Program-made: the position numbers and the translations under genes | Shown here: positions 35,430 to 44,037 of the stretch, piece by piece | Position numbering within the stretch: position 1 is the first letter of the stretch | How the letters are laid out: each line of letters opens with the position of its first letter | Notes under the pieces: generated by a model | The model's input: the letters and a program-made list of their open reading frames with translations, nothing else | The model's database searches: none | What the model was told of the DNA's origin: nothing | From: Pseudomonadota bacterium | Lineage (GTDB): Bacteria > Pseudomonadota > Alphaproteobacteria > Caulobacterales > Caulobacteraceae | Length of the DNA stretch: 64,000 bases | Assembly: GCA_018241995.1 (NCBI GenBank) | Contig: JAFECT010000004.1 | Span: forward strand, 186,001 to 250,000 | Direction: 5' to 3'

Positions 35430-37490
35430 TCAGCTGGCCAGCCAGATGCCGTAGGACAGCAGTCCCAGGACACCGAGGAGCATGACGAAGGCGTAGTGGT
35501 AGACGTAGCCGGTCTGGACCTTGGCCACGCGCTTGCCGCCCTCCAGCGAGGCGCGGGCGAAGCCGTTGGGGCCCAGGCCGTCGATCAGCTTCTGGTCGCC
35601 CACCTTCCAGAACAGGTCGCCGAGCAGCTTGGCGCCCTTCACGAAGATGAAGTCGTAGATCTCGTCGAAGAACCACTTGTTGTAGAGGAAGGTCCAGATC
35701 GGGCCCTTCTGCGCGGCGATGCGCGGCGGCAGTTCCGGCTTCAGCAGGTAGAAGTAGCAGGCGACCAGCAGGCCCAGCACCGAGACCGCCAGCGGCGACC
35801 AGGTCACCCAGGCCGGCAGCTCCATCTCGTTGAGCACATGGTTGTTGGCGCTGACGAAGATGGCCCCGCGCCAGAATGCGTCGTGATCCTCGCCGATGAA
35901 ATAGGGCGCGAAGACGAAGCCCGCGGCGATGGCGCCGACCGACAGCACCAGCAGCGGAACCAGCATCACCCACGGGCTCTCGTGCGGGGTGTGGCCGTGG
36001 CCGTGGCCGTGGTCATCGTGACCGTGCGTGTCGGGCTCGGAATGGCTCTCGATCTGCGCGTGGTGGCCCGCGTGATCGTCATGCGGATGGGCGCCCCACT
36101 TGGGCTTGCCCTCGAAGGTCATGAAGATCAGTCGCCAGGAGTAGAACGCCGTCAGGCCCGCGACCGCCAGGCCGACCAGGAAGCCGAAGTTGGCGGTGGG
36201 GTTGGAAAGGCCCGCCTTGTAGGCCGCCTCCAGGATGCCGTCCTTGGAATAGAAGCCGGCGAAGCCCAGGCCGTGGCCCATGATCTCGGGGATGCCCAGG
36301 CCCGTGATGGCGATGGTGCCGATCATCATCACCGCCCAGGTGACCGGGATCTTCTTACGCAGGGCGCCCATGGCGCGCATGTCCTGCTCGTGGTGCATCG
36401 CGTGGATCACGGAACCCGCGCCCAGGAACAGCAGCGCCTTGAAGAAGGCGTGGGTGAACAGGTGGAACATGCCCGCCTGATAGGCGCCGACGCCCGCGGC
36501 GATGAACATGTAGCCGAGCTGCGAACAGGTCGAATAGGCGATCACCCGCTTGATGTCGTTCTGGGCCAGGCCGACCGTGGCCGCGAACAGCGAGGTGATG
36601 GCGCCGATCATGATGACGATGTCGCGCGCGACCGGCGCGTGCTCGTAGATCGGCGACAGCAGGCAGACCATGTAGACGCCGGCGGTCACCATGGTCGCGG
36701 CGTGGATCAGGGCCGAGACCGGGGTTGGGCCTTCCATGGCGTCCGGCAACCAGGTGTGCAGGAAGAACTGGGCCGACTTGCCCATGGCGCCGACGAACAG
36801 CAGGGCGCCGGCCAGGTCGAGCGCCGACCAGTGCTGACCGGCGAAGTCCCAGCCCTTGTTCAGCATCGACGGGATCAGCGGGAACAGCTGGTCGAACCGG
36901 ATGGTGTGGAACATCCAGAACACGGTCATGATGCCGAGCGCGAAGCCGAAGTCGCCGACCCGGTTGACCACGAAGGCCTTGATCGCCGCGGCGTTGGCCG
37001 TGGGCTTCTTGAACCAGAAGCCGATCAGGAGGTAGCTCGCCAGGCCCACGCCTTCCCAGCCGAAGAACAGCTGCATGAAGTCGTTGGCGGTGACCAGGGC
37101 CAGCATGGCGAAGGTGAACAGCGACAGGTAGGCGAAGAAGCGAGGCTTGGAGTCGTCCTCGGCCATGTAGCCCCAGCTGTAGAGGTGCACGAGGGCCGAG
37201 ACCGAGGTCACCACCACCAGCATCACCGACGACAGGGTGTCCACGCGGATCGACCAGGTCGACTGGAAATCGCCGATCTGGATGAAGGGCAGAAGCTCGA
37301 CCAGGAACTTCGGCGCGCCGTTGAAATTGGCGACGAAATTGATCCAGGCGATCAGGCAGGACAGGAACAGAAGGCCGGTGGTGACCGCCATCGACGGCAC
37401 GTGGCCGATGCGCCGGCCGAACAGGCCCGCGACGATGGCGCCGAGCAGCGGCGCGAAGACCAGGATGGTGACGAGGGTTTGAGGCGACAC
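35430..37490 (-). CDS. nuoL: NADH-quinone oxidoreductase subunit L
   Basis: Distal antiporter-like proton-pumping subunit with the lateral helix. It has 686 residues. [20 protein letters not shown] and [20 protein letters not shown] are signatures. A loop at residues 468-506 contains 13 histidines in 39 residues ([10 protein letters not shown] ... HGHGHGH). It would lie between membrane helices near the start of the C-terminal part. It is encoded by repeated CATGGC/CACGGC-type codons near 35991-36090. Confidence 0.96.
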   Translation of the reverse strand: MSPQTLVTILVFAPLLGAIVAGLFGRRIGHVPSMAVTTGLLFLSCLIAWINFVANFNGAPKFLVELLPFIQIGDFQSTWSIRVDTLSSVMLVVVTSVSALVHLYSWGYMAEDDSKPRFFAYLSLFTFAMLALVTANDFMQLFFGWEGVGLASYLLIGFWFKKPTANAAAIKAFVVNRVGDFGFALGIMTVFWMFHTIRFDQLFPLIPSMLNKGWDFAGQHWSALDLAGALLFVGAMGKSAQFFLHTWLPDAMEGPTPVSALIHAATMVTAGVYMVCLLSPIYEHAPVARDIVIMIGAITSLFAATVGLAQNDIKRVIAYSTCSQLGYMFIAAGVGAYQAGMFHLFTHAFFKALLFLGAGSVIHAMHHEQDMRAMGALRKKIPVTWAVMMIGTIAITGLGIPEIMGHGLGFAGFYSKDGILEAAYKAGLSNPTANFGFLVGLAVAGLTAFYSWRLIFMTFEGKPKWGAHPHDDHAGHHAQIESHSEPDTHGHDDHGHGHGHTPHESPWVMLVPLLVLSVGAIAAGFVFAPYFIGEDHDAFWRGAIFVSANNHVLNEMELPAWVTWSPLAVSVLGLLVACYFYLLKPELPPRIAAQKGPIWTFLYNKWFFDEIYDFIFVKGAKLLGDLFWKVGDQKLIDGLGPNGFARASLEGGKRVAKVQTGYVYHYAFVMLLGVLGLLSYGIWLAS

Positions 37491-37495
37491 TTAGC

Positions 37496-37804
37496 TCAGC
37501 CCTTCATCATGCTGGCGTCGTCCACGGCGATGTCGCCGCGGTTGCGGAAGAAGGTGACCAGGATCGCCAGGCCCACGGCGGCTTCGGCCGCGGCCACGGT
37601 CAGCACGAACAGGGCGATGATCTGGCCCTGGATGTTGTGCAGATAGGCCGAAAACGCGACGAAGTTGATGTTCACCGACAGCAGGATCATCTCGATCGAC
37701 ATCAGGATGACGATCACGTTCTTGCGGTTCACGAAGATGCCGAACACGCCGATGGTGAACAGGATCGCGGCGACCGCGAGATAGTGCGCAAGACCGATGG
37801 TCAT
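37496..37804 (-). CDS. nuoK: NADH-quinone oxidoreductase subunit K
   Basis: Small membrane-arm subunit (102 residues, three helices) with the conserved buried glutamates in [19 protein letters not shown] and [11 protein letters not shown]. Its start overlaps the nuoJ stop by 4 nt, and nuoL follows after 5 nt. Confidence 0.97.
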   Translation of the reverse strand: MTIGLAHYLAVAAILFTIGVFGIFVNRKNVIVILMSIEMILLSVNINFVAFSAYLHNIQGQIIALFVLTVAAAEAAVGLAILVTFFRNRGDIAVDDASMMKG

Positions 37805-38418
37805 TCGGAAATCCCCTCGCCGACGCCCACCTTGGTGACCTCGACCGCGTCGCGGCGGCGGCGGCCGACCTGCTCGTGGATCTTCTGGCGGCGGACGGAA
37901 GGCTTGTGGCGCAACGTCAGGACGATGGCTCCGATCATCGCGATCAGCAGCACGATCCCCGCGGCCTGGAAGAAGTAGATGTAGTCCGTGTAGAGCACCT
38001 GGCCGATCGACTGGGTGTTCGAGACGTGCAGATCGGCGGCCTGGGGCGTGGCGTTGGCGGCGGCCGCGCCGCGGTTGGCGACGGCGGAGGACACCGTGAC
38101 CATCTCGCCCAGCAGGACGGCGGCGACCACCAGGCCCAGCGGCAGGTACTGCGCATAGCCCTCGCGCAGGCGCGCGAAGTCAACGTCGAGCATCATCACG
38201 ACGAACAGGAACAGCACCGCGACCGCGCCGACGTAGACGACGACCAGCAGCATGGCCAGGAACTCGGCGCCCAGCAGCACGAACAGCCCCGCGCCCGAGA
38301 AGAAGCACAGGATCAGGTACAGGACCGAGTGCACCGGGTTCCTGGCGGTGATCACCATGAAGCCCGAGACCACGGTCACGATGGCCAGCAGATAGAAGGC
38401 GATCGCCGTGAGCGGCAT
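37801..38418 (-). CDS. nuoJ: NADH-quinone oxidoreductase subunit J
   Basis: Membrane-arm subunit with five helices. The ATG at 38418 gives 205 residues starting [20 protein letters not shown]. The open frame continues upstream but without a helix. [13 protein letters not shown] and [21 protein letters not shown] are signatures, the latter containing the pi-bulge helix. It is the first gene of the distal nuo block. Its upstream neighbour is not nuoI but a divergent methyltransferase gene. Confidence 0.96.
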   Translation of the reverse strand: MPLTAIAFYLLAIVTVVSGFMVITARNPVHSVLYLILCFFSGAGLFVLLGAEFLAMLLVVVYVGAVAVLFLFVVMMLDVDFARLREGYAQYLPLGLVVAAVLLGEMVTVSSAVANRGAAAANATPQAADLHVSNTQSIGQVLYTDYIYFFQAAGIVLLIAMIGAIVLTLRHKPSVRRQKIHEQVGRRRRDAVEVTKVGVGEGISE

Positions 38419-38521
38419 GCGGACGTCGGCTCCGTGCGGTCCGCCGCCGCTTGAATCGGCACGGGCGGAAACTTCAAAGACGCCAAGCGCCACAACGCGA
38501 ATCCGCGCTGACAGCCCCGGC

Positions 38522-38540
38522 GAACCGGCGTCCTTCTAGA
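38522..38540 (-). promoter_or_regulatory. nuoJ upstream element shared with nuoA
   Basis: On the minus strand the sequence TCTAGAAGGACGCCGGTTC lies about 103 nt upstream of nuoJ. It matches 17 of 19 bases of the element upstream of nuoA (56700-56718), in the same orientation to the gene. TCTAGA is uncommon in such GC-rich DNA. It could contain the -10 region of a promoter for nuoJ-N. No clear -35 is seen here. Confidence 0.45.
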
Positions 38541-38685
38541 GCGCGCACGCTGAAAGGGGAAGACGGTTTTGCAGACCCGCGTGCGGTTACGCCTTCGCCT
38601 GCGCCTCCATCGGCGGAGAACCGCAAGAATCCGGTGGCGCCGAAGGCCGAACGACCCCATCTGCGCCGCATCCAGGAGCGTCCTC

Positions 38686-39504
38686 ATGACCCGCAAAGAT
38701 CGCGACTATCTGCTCGGCACCCACGACCAGGAGATCGCGCGCCTCGGCCTACAGCATCGGGTCTGGCGCCCGCGCGTGCTCGACGCCTGGCGTCGCGCCG
38801 GGATCACCAACGCCAGCCGCGTGGTGGATGCGGGCGCGGGGCCGGGCTGGGCTTCCCTGGACCTGGCCGAGATCGTGGGCCCGGCGGGCAAGGTGCATGC
38901 GCTCGAGCGCTCCGAGCGGTTCCTCGACCATCTCAAGGCAACGGCCGCCGCGCGCGGCTTGGACAATATCGAGACCGCAAACCTGGACCTCGTGACCGAC
39001 ACCCTGCCGGTCTCCGGCGCGGACGCCTTCTGGGTGCGCTGGGTGCTGGCCTTCGTGGCCGACGCGCCGGCGGTGCTGGAGAAGCTGGCGGCGACCCTGA
39101 AGCCCGGCGGTGTGGCGATCATCCACGAATACCTGGACTACGGCACCTGGTCGCTGGCCCCGCGCGCGCCGGCGGTGGAGGCTTTCCGCGATTTCGTCAT
39201 CCAGGATTGGCGCAAGAGTGGCGGCGAACCCGATATCGCCCGCTCCTTCCCGACCCTGCTGCCCAAGGTCGGCCTGCGCGTGAAGGAGCTCAGGCCCATC
39301 GTCGACGTGGTCACGCCCGACAACTACGTCTGGCAGTGGCCGGCCTCGTTCGTGGACACCTACCCCGACCACCTGGTGGAGACCGGCAAGGTCGACCGCG
39401 CCTGGGCGGACAAGGTCGAGCGCGAGCTGCGCGCCGCCGAGGATGACCCGAACGCCGTGATGGTCACCCCGATGGTGCTGGAGGTCATCGCCGAGAAGGT
39501 CTGA
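38686..39504 (+). CDS. Class I SAM-dependent methyltransferase
   Basis: The ATG at 38686 has AGGAG 7 nt upstream and gives 272 residues. VVDAGAGPGWASLDLAEIVG (about 46-65) is the SAM-binding motif I, with the acidic end of strand 2 in VHALERSERFL, and LKPGGVAIIHEYLDYGTW is motif III. There is no signal peptide, so it is cytoplasmic. Substrate unknown. It is the first gene of the block inserted between nuoI and nuoJ, divergent from nuoJ. Confidence 0.88.
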   Translation: MTRKDRDYLLGTHDQEIARLGLQHRVWRPRVLDAWRRAGITNASRVVDAGAGPGWASLDLAEIVGPAGKVHALERSERFLDHLKATAAARGLDNIETANLDLVTDTLPVSGADAFWVRWVLAFVADAPAVLEKLAATLKPGGVAIIHEYLDYGTWSLAPRAPAVEAFRDFVIQDWRKSGGEPDIARSFPTLLPKVGLRVKELRPIVDVVTPDNYVWQWPASFVDTYPDHLVETGKVDRAWADKVERELRAAEDDPNAVMVTPMVLEVIAEKV

Positions 39505-39508
39505 AGCC

Positions 39509-40177
39509 TCAGCGGCGCACGACCTTCATGTCGGCGAAATGGGCCACCGTACCCGGCCCGATCCACAGGGCGACGCCGCCCGAACTGTCGCCCGCCTTCA
39601 GGTCGTTGACAATCAGGGCCGGCTGGGCGGCGCCATTGACGTAGAGCTGCGCCTTGGTCCCTTTCACCTCGATACGCATCGTGGTCCAGACGTCGGGCTG
39701 CAGGTCGGCGTAGGACTCGTACTGCCCCGGCGTCTCCTTGCGCAGCCGCTCCCACGGCCAGTCCGGGGCGGAGACATACTGCAGCGAGTGGTTCCGGCGC
39801 AGCTGGTCGTCGGCCCGGCCGTTGGTGGGGCGGAGATAGAACAGCTCGTAGCGCCCCTTGCCCTCCTCCACGCGGAACGCCACGCCCACGAAGCCGCGCG
39901 CGGTCGGATTGGCGCCGGGTCCGGGCGAACCGGCGACGCGCAGGGTGATGGTTCCGTCGTGGAAGGCGCGGCCGGGGATGGCGACCAGCCCGTCGTGGCC
40001 CGCAGGGACCGACGCCTCCAGCGCCTTTACGCCTCTGAAGTCGGTCGATTTCAGCCGCACTTCGCTGCCGCCGGCGGCGCGCAGCGCGGCCAGATTCACG
40101 GCCTCACTCCTCGGCGCGGGCGACGCGCTGAGCAGAAGCAGGGCCGCGCAGGCGGCGGTGGCGCGTGCAATACTCAC
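39509..40177 (-). CDS. Exported concanavalin-like (DUF1080-type) protein
   Basis: A 222-residue protein starting at a GTG that overlaps the stop of the upstream hydrolase gene by 4 nt. It has a signal peptide (ARATAACAALLLLSASPA). The mature part is beta-rich with GFVGVAFRVEEGKGRYELFYLRP, TTMRIEVKGTKAQLYVNG and GVALWIGPGTVAHFADMKV. This is the pattern of the jelly-roll fold in DUF1080/LamG-like proteins, which often bind or cleave sugars. No catalytic residues can be named. Confidence 0.75.
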   Translation of the reverse strand: MSIARATAACAALLLLSASPAPRSEAVNLAALRAAGGSEVRLKSTDFRGVKALEASVPAGHDGLVAIPGRAFHDGTITLRVAGSPGPGANPTARGFVGVAFRVEEGKGRYELFYLRPTNGRADDQLRRNHSLQYVSAPDWPWERLRKETPGQYESYADLQPDVWTTMRIEVKGTKAQLYVNGAAQPALIVNDLKAGDSSGGVALWIGPGTVAHFADMKVVRR

Positions 40178-41094
40178 TTCGGGGCCCCCGGCAGAGTTTC
40201 AAGCCAACGGATCATGGCGCCGGCCAAGGCCAGGCGGTGGTCGTTATAGCCATGGTTGGTGGCGAAGTGGACACGGCTGACCGGCGCGCCGTGCGCCGCC
40301 TCGCTGGCCGCGGCGATGGATTCGTCGACATCGCTCAGGCCGTCGTCGGAGGTGACGACCAGCAGGGGATGGCGCGCCAGGCCTGCGCCTTGCCGGCTGA
40401 GGTCCCACCCCCTGATCCCGCCCATCAGATCGTCGGCCAGGGCTTCGGGGGTGGCGTCGCCCAGCATGGTCAGGCCGTCGGCGCTCTGCGCGCTGCGTTT
40501 CATCGCTTCGACCACATCGGCCCGCGGCGCGGCGGCCAGCGATTCGGTGAAGCCGGCCGAGGAGATCAGCGCCACCCCCAGCACCTTCGGGTCGCGCGAG
40601 CCCGTGTTGCCGGCGACCAAGCCGCCCAGGCTGTGACCGGCCAGCACGATCCGGTCCGGGTCGGCGTTCAGCGCCTTGGTGGTCTTGGGATCGCGCAGCC
40701 AGGCCACCGCCGCCGCGCCGTCCTCGATGCAGTGGGTGAAGCTGAACCGCCCGGGGCTGCCCCAGGAGCCGCGATAGTGGAACAGCACCACGTTCCAGCC
40801 CTCGCGCCGGATGGCCTGGGCGAGGTCGAGATTGTTCTCCGCGCCCGGCAGGCCGTGGAACAGCACCACGGTCGGGTGCGGCCCCGGCCCGGACGCGATG
40901 TAGACCATGGCCGGCAGGACGACGCCGCCCGTGGGCATGGCCGCGACGGTGAAACGGGCGGAATAGGCCTTGTCGGGCGCCGGATCGGTGATGACGGCCG
41001 CGGGCAGCGGCTCAGCGAGCACCGCGGGTGCGATCAGGCCGCCCAGCGCCACCGCAAGAGCCGCGACGCCCGCCAGTCTTATCGCCCTCGCCAT
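40174..41094 (-). CDS. Exported alpha/beta hydrolase
   Basis: A 306-residue protein with a signal peptide (AGVAALAVALGGLIAPAVLA). The nucleophile is S155 in LAGHSLGGLV. VLFHGLPGAENNLDLA forms the oxyanion region, and the catalytic His is probably in NHGYNDHR near the end. A GGGGGGAGG site precedes the ATG. It is translationally coupled to the DUF1080-type gene, so the two probably share a substrate process. Esterase or dienelactone-hydrolase-like; substrate unknown. Confidence 0.85.
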   Translation of the reverse strand: MARAIRLAGVAALAVALGGLIAPAVLAEPLPAAVITDPAPDKAYSARFTVAAMPTGGVVLPAMVYIASGPGPHPTVVLFHGLPGAENNLDLAQAIRREGWNVVLFHYRGSWGSPGRFSFTHCIEDGAAAVAWLRDPKTTKALNADPDRIVLAGHSLGGLVAGNTGSRDPKVLGVALISSAGFTESLAAAPRADVVEAMKRSAQSADGLTMLGDATPEALADDLMGGIRGWDLSRQGAGLARHPLLVVTSDDGLSDVDESIAAASEAAHGAPVSRVHFATNHGYNDHRLALAGAMIRWLETLPGAPK

Positions 41095-41228
41095 GGCGCC
41101 CTCCCCCCGGCTTCCATGCGCTGCAGTCTAGGGGCGTCGGCGCCAGGGCCGTCATTAAATCGAGGTAACCCCTTGGAATGTTTGCCGTTGCGTTTGTATT
41201 TCAGTGCGCAACGGCGACTGAGCAAGGC

Positions 41229-42002
41229 CTATTGCAGACGCATCCGCTCGGCCTGGGCCTCGGCCGGGGTGCGGCCCAGCACCGCGCGGAACACCCGGTT
41301 CATGTGGCTCTGATCGCAAAAGCCCGCGTCGGCCGCGACCTCGGCCAGGCCCAGGCCACCCCGTTCCAGCAGCCCGATCGCCGCCTCCACACGCCGGCGG
41401 CGCAGGGCGTCGGCCAGGCCTTCGCCGCGCGCATCGCGATAGGCGCGGGTCAGCCAGGCCGGGGTGACGCCCAGGCGGCCGGCCAGGGCGGCGGTCTGCT
41501 CCACCCCCTCCTCGCCGATCAGGGCCTCCAGCCGGTCCAGCCAGGCCGGGTCTGGGCTTTGCGCTCCGCCGTGCATGGCCCGCGCGATAAAGCGCGCGGC
41601 CTGATCCAGGGTATCTGACGCCTCGCCTTGCAGGCACGTCCGGGCCAGCGCCTGGGCCTGGGTCGCCAGCCCTCCGCCGCGCCAATAGACCGATCGACCG
41701 GGCGCGACGCTCTCGCCCAGCGCCTGATCCAGCCAGGCCGGGTCGAATTCGATCACCACCGTGGTCAGGCCAGCCGCCTCGATGCGGTCGCCGTGGGCCG
41801 AGCCGGCCGGATGGAAGGCCGCGCAGGGGCCGGCGATACGCACCTCGCCCGCCTCGCCATGCTCGCGGTAAGCGCCCAGCACGTGCAGCGACAAATACGG
41901 GAAGTCATGGACATGGTCGTCAAGCGTCGCACCGCCCGGCAGGGCGGTGAGCCGCGCCACCGCGCCGGAGCTCCGGGCCAGTTCGGCCAGCACGCCTTCC
42001 AT
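41229..42002 (-). CDS. AraC-family transcriptional regulator
   Basis: The ATG at 42002 has AGGGAG 4 nt upstream and gives 257 residues. The N-terminal part (HVHDFPYLSLHVLGAYREHG, CAAFHPAGSAHGDRIEAAG) is a cupin-like sensing domain. The C-terminal ~100 residues carry the double helix-turn-helix (GVTPAWLTRAYRDARGEGLA, then VAADAGFCDQSHMNRVFRAV). It is divergent from the HEGRH protein pair with 88 nt between starts, so it is a good candidate for their regulator. Confidence 0.9.
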   Translation of the reverse strand: MEGVLAELARSSGAVARLTALPGGATLDDHVHDFPYLSLHVLGAYREHGEAGEVRIAGPCAAFHPAGSAHGDRIEAAGLTTVVIEFDPAWLDQALGESVAPGRSVYWRGGGLATQAQALARTCLQGEASDTLDQAARFIARAMHGGAQSPDPAWLDRLEALIGEEGVEQTAALAGRLGVTPAWLTRAYRDARGEGLADALRRRRVEAAIGLLERGGLGLAEVAADAGFCDQSHMNRVFRAVLGRTPAEAQAERMRLQ

Positions 42003-42090
42003 AACGCTCCCTAGGGCCACCGCAGATTCGTCCAAGACCGGCGCGCCGGAGCCCGCCAAGCTGCCGGAGAGCTTAGCTGAGCAGCGTCCG

Positions 42091-43986
42091 ATGACACGTT
42101 TCTTTTCCGCAATCCTCGCCCTGCCGGTTCTGGCAGGCGCCTGCGCCGCCGCGGCGGCCACGCCGACCCTGCGCGAGGGTGAGACCTTCTATTTCCAGAG
42201 CCAGATTCCCGAGGCGCGTCAGGCGTTCTCGGCCCTGGCCGCCGATCCGGGAGCCTCGGTGCAGGATCGGGACGCGGCGCTTCGCGACCTGGCCCGCATC
42301 CAGTGGCTGATCGACGTCGACGCCAAGGCGGCGCTGGCCTCGCTCGACCAGGCGCTGACGCTCAGCACCGACCACTGCCGCACCCTGCTGATGAGCGTGC
42401 GCGTGCTGGACGAGAGCGGCGACATGCGCGCGGCCGCGGCGAGAGCCCACGAGCGGCACGGCGACTGTCCAGGCCAGGCTCAGGGCGACGACCTGACCGG
42501 CGCGGAGATGAAGGCCCTGCTCGATGACGCCGCGGCCGCGGGAACCTCGGACGCCATGCGCCGGCAGGATCTGCAGGAGGCTGGGGCCGCGATGGCGCGC
42601 CTGTCCGCCGATACCGACGCCTCGCCCAAGGCCCAGGCGCTGCGGCTGCGCTACGCGCTCGAGATCGGCGATGCGCCGCACGCCCTGCAGGCCTGGAAAG
42701 GCTTCCTCTGGTTGACCGACCGCAACGCGCCGGCGCCCTTCGGCATCAGCGACGCGGAGGTTGAACGCCGCTTCCGCTCGGGCCTTGCGCCCGACGCGGC
42801 GGCCTCAAACCAGGTCGCCCTGCTGTCGCTCTTGGTGCGCGGCGGCTTCTATCGCGAGGCCGAGCGCTTCGACGCGGCCCATGGCGTGGCCGCCCGCGCC
42901 GGCGCCGATCCGGCCTATGCCCGCGTGAAGCTCTACTTCGACATGCGCCGCGACATCGACAGCGCCATCCTCGACTTCAACCGGGCCACCGCGCGGGGCA
43001 AGCGCGACGACAGCGCCTTCGTGAATGTGCTGGAGGCCAAGCTCCAGGCCCGGGCGGCCAAGGTCGAACCAGGGAGCAAACGCACCCCGCTCGAGGTGCT
43101 GCACGACGCCTACGGCCTCTACGGCACGGACGGGACCACCGGCGGATACGCCAGCCTGCACGCGGGCCACGTGGTGCAGGACGAGCGCATGGCCATCGAG
43201 CAGTTCGGCCGCAAGGGCGAGGTGCGCTTCCTGGTGATCGAGAACCCCGTCTCCAACGGTTATCAGAGCTGGCTCTGGGACGGCGGCGCCCAGGCGGGCG
43301 GCTGGAGCGAGCAGGACGGGACCATCGTGCAGGTGCGCCCCGCCTACACCGGCGGCAGCCTGCAGGCCCTGGCCAGCTTCCAGCCCGAGATCGCCAAGCG
43401 CCTGGCCGATCGGCAGCCTGCCCTGGAAAGGAGCGACCTGGAGGCCCTGGCCAAGGCGCCGGTCGCCTATCTGCCCGGCCTGCAGGCGCGCCTCCAGAAA
43501 CAGGCGGACGAGCAGGTCGCCGCCAGGGCTCGCGCCGAAGCCGACCGCACCGGCCAGCCCTACGCCCGTGTCTTCGCCCGGCTCTATTGGGACCTGCAGG
43601 TCGGCCACTCGATCCGCATCCACGAGGGCCGCCACTCGCTCGATCACCTGCAGTTCACCGGCGCCGCCGCCCTGACCGGGCCGGAGCTGGAATACCGCGC
43701 CAAGCTGTCGGAGCTGGAGCTGGCCGAGCTGCCGCGCATGGCGCTCTACAACATCCTGTCGTCCGAGATCGGCAGCCAGTCGCCGCACGGCATCGCCAAC
43801 ACGCGCATCCTGGAGGGTTACAGCCGCTGGGTCGACGCCCACCGCGGCGAGGTGAAAGGTTTCGATCCGGCTGTGCCGACGCCGGTTCAGCTAGACAAGC
43901 TCAGCGACGAGCAGATCCACGCCATCGCCCACAGCCTGGACCCGCAGTTCGGCGCCCAAGGCAACCCCCAAAGCAACCCCAAGTGA
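42091..43986 (+). CDS. Exported TPR-like protein with HEGRH zinc-protease-like motif (copy 1)
   Basis: The ATG at 42091 gives 631 residues with a signal peptide (MTRFFSAILALPVLAGACAAAAA). The N-terminal ~250 residues are Ala-rich helices resembling tetratricopeptide repeats (QIPEARQAFSALAADPGAS). A central region contains AIEQFGRKGEVRFLVIEN and YQSWLWDGGAQAGGW. HEGRH at 511-515 fits the HExxH zinc-peptidase motif, and E532 or E534 (PELEYRAKL) could be the third ligand. I recognise no named family. It is followed 51 nt later by a paralogue, probably in one operon, and is divergent from an AraC regulator. Confidence 0.78.
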   Translation: MTRFFSAILALPVLAGACAAAAATPTLREGETFYFQSQIPEARQAFSALAADPGASVQDRDAALRDLARIQWLIDVDAKAALASLDQALTLSTDHCRTLLMSVRVLDESGDMRAAAARAHERHGDCPGQAQGDDLTGAEMKALLDDAAAAGTSDAMRRQDLQEAGAAMARLSADTDASPKAQALRLRYALEIGDAPHALQAWKGFLWLTDRNAPAPFGISDAEVERRFRSGLAPDAAASNQVALLSLLVRGGFYREAERFDAAHGVAARAGADPAYARVKLYFDMRRDIDSAILDFNRATARGKRDDSAFVNVLEAKLQARAAKVEPGSKRTPLEVLHDAYGLYGTDGTTGGYASLHAGHVVQDERMAIEQFGRKGEVRFLVIENPVSNGYQSWLWDGGAQAGGWSEQDGTIVQVRPAYTGGSLQALASFQPEIAKRLADRQPALERSDLEALAKAPVAYLPGLQARLQKQADEQVAARARAEADRTGQPYARVFARLYWDLQVGHSIRIHEGRHSLDHLQFTGAAALTGPELEYRAKLSELELAELPRMALYNILSSEIGSQSPHGIANTRILEGYSRWVDAHRGEVKGFDPAVPTPVQLDKLSDEQIHAIAHSLDPQFGAQGNPQSNPK

Positions 43987-44037
43987 CATCGCGCCCCTGA
44001 TCGGCCAAGCTGGCCTCCGTTTGGTGGGGGCGTCGGG

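Noticed and set aside
35496..37646. 716-codon plus-strand frame opposite nuoL
   Set aside because: Very Asp/Arg/His-rich and motif-free; nuoL occupies the other strand.
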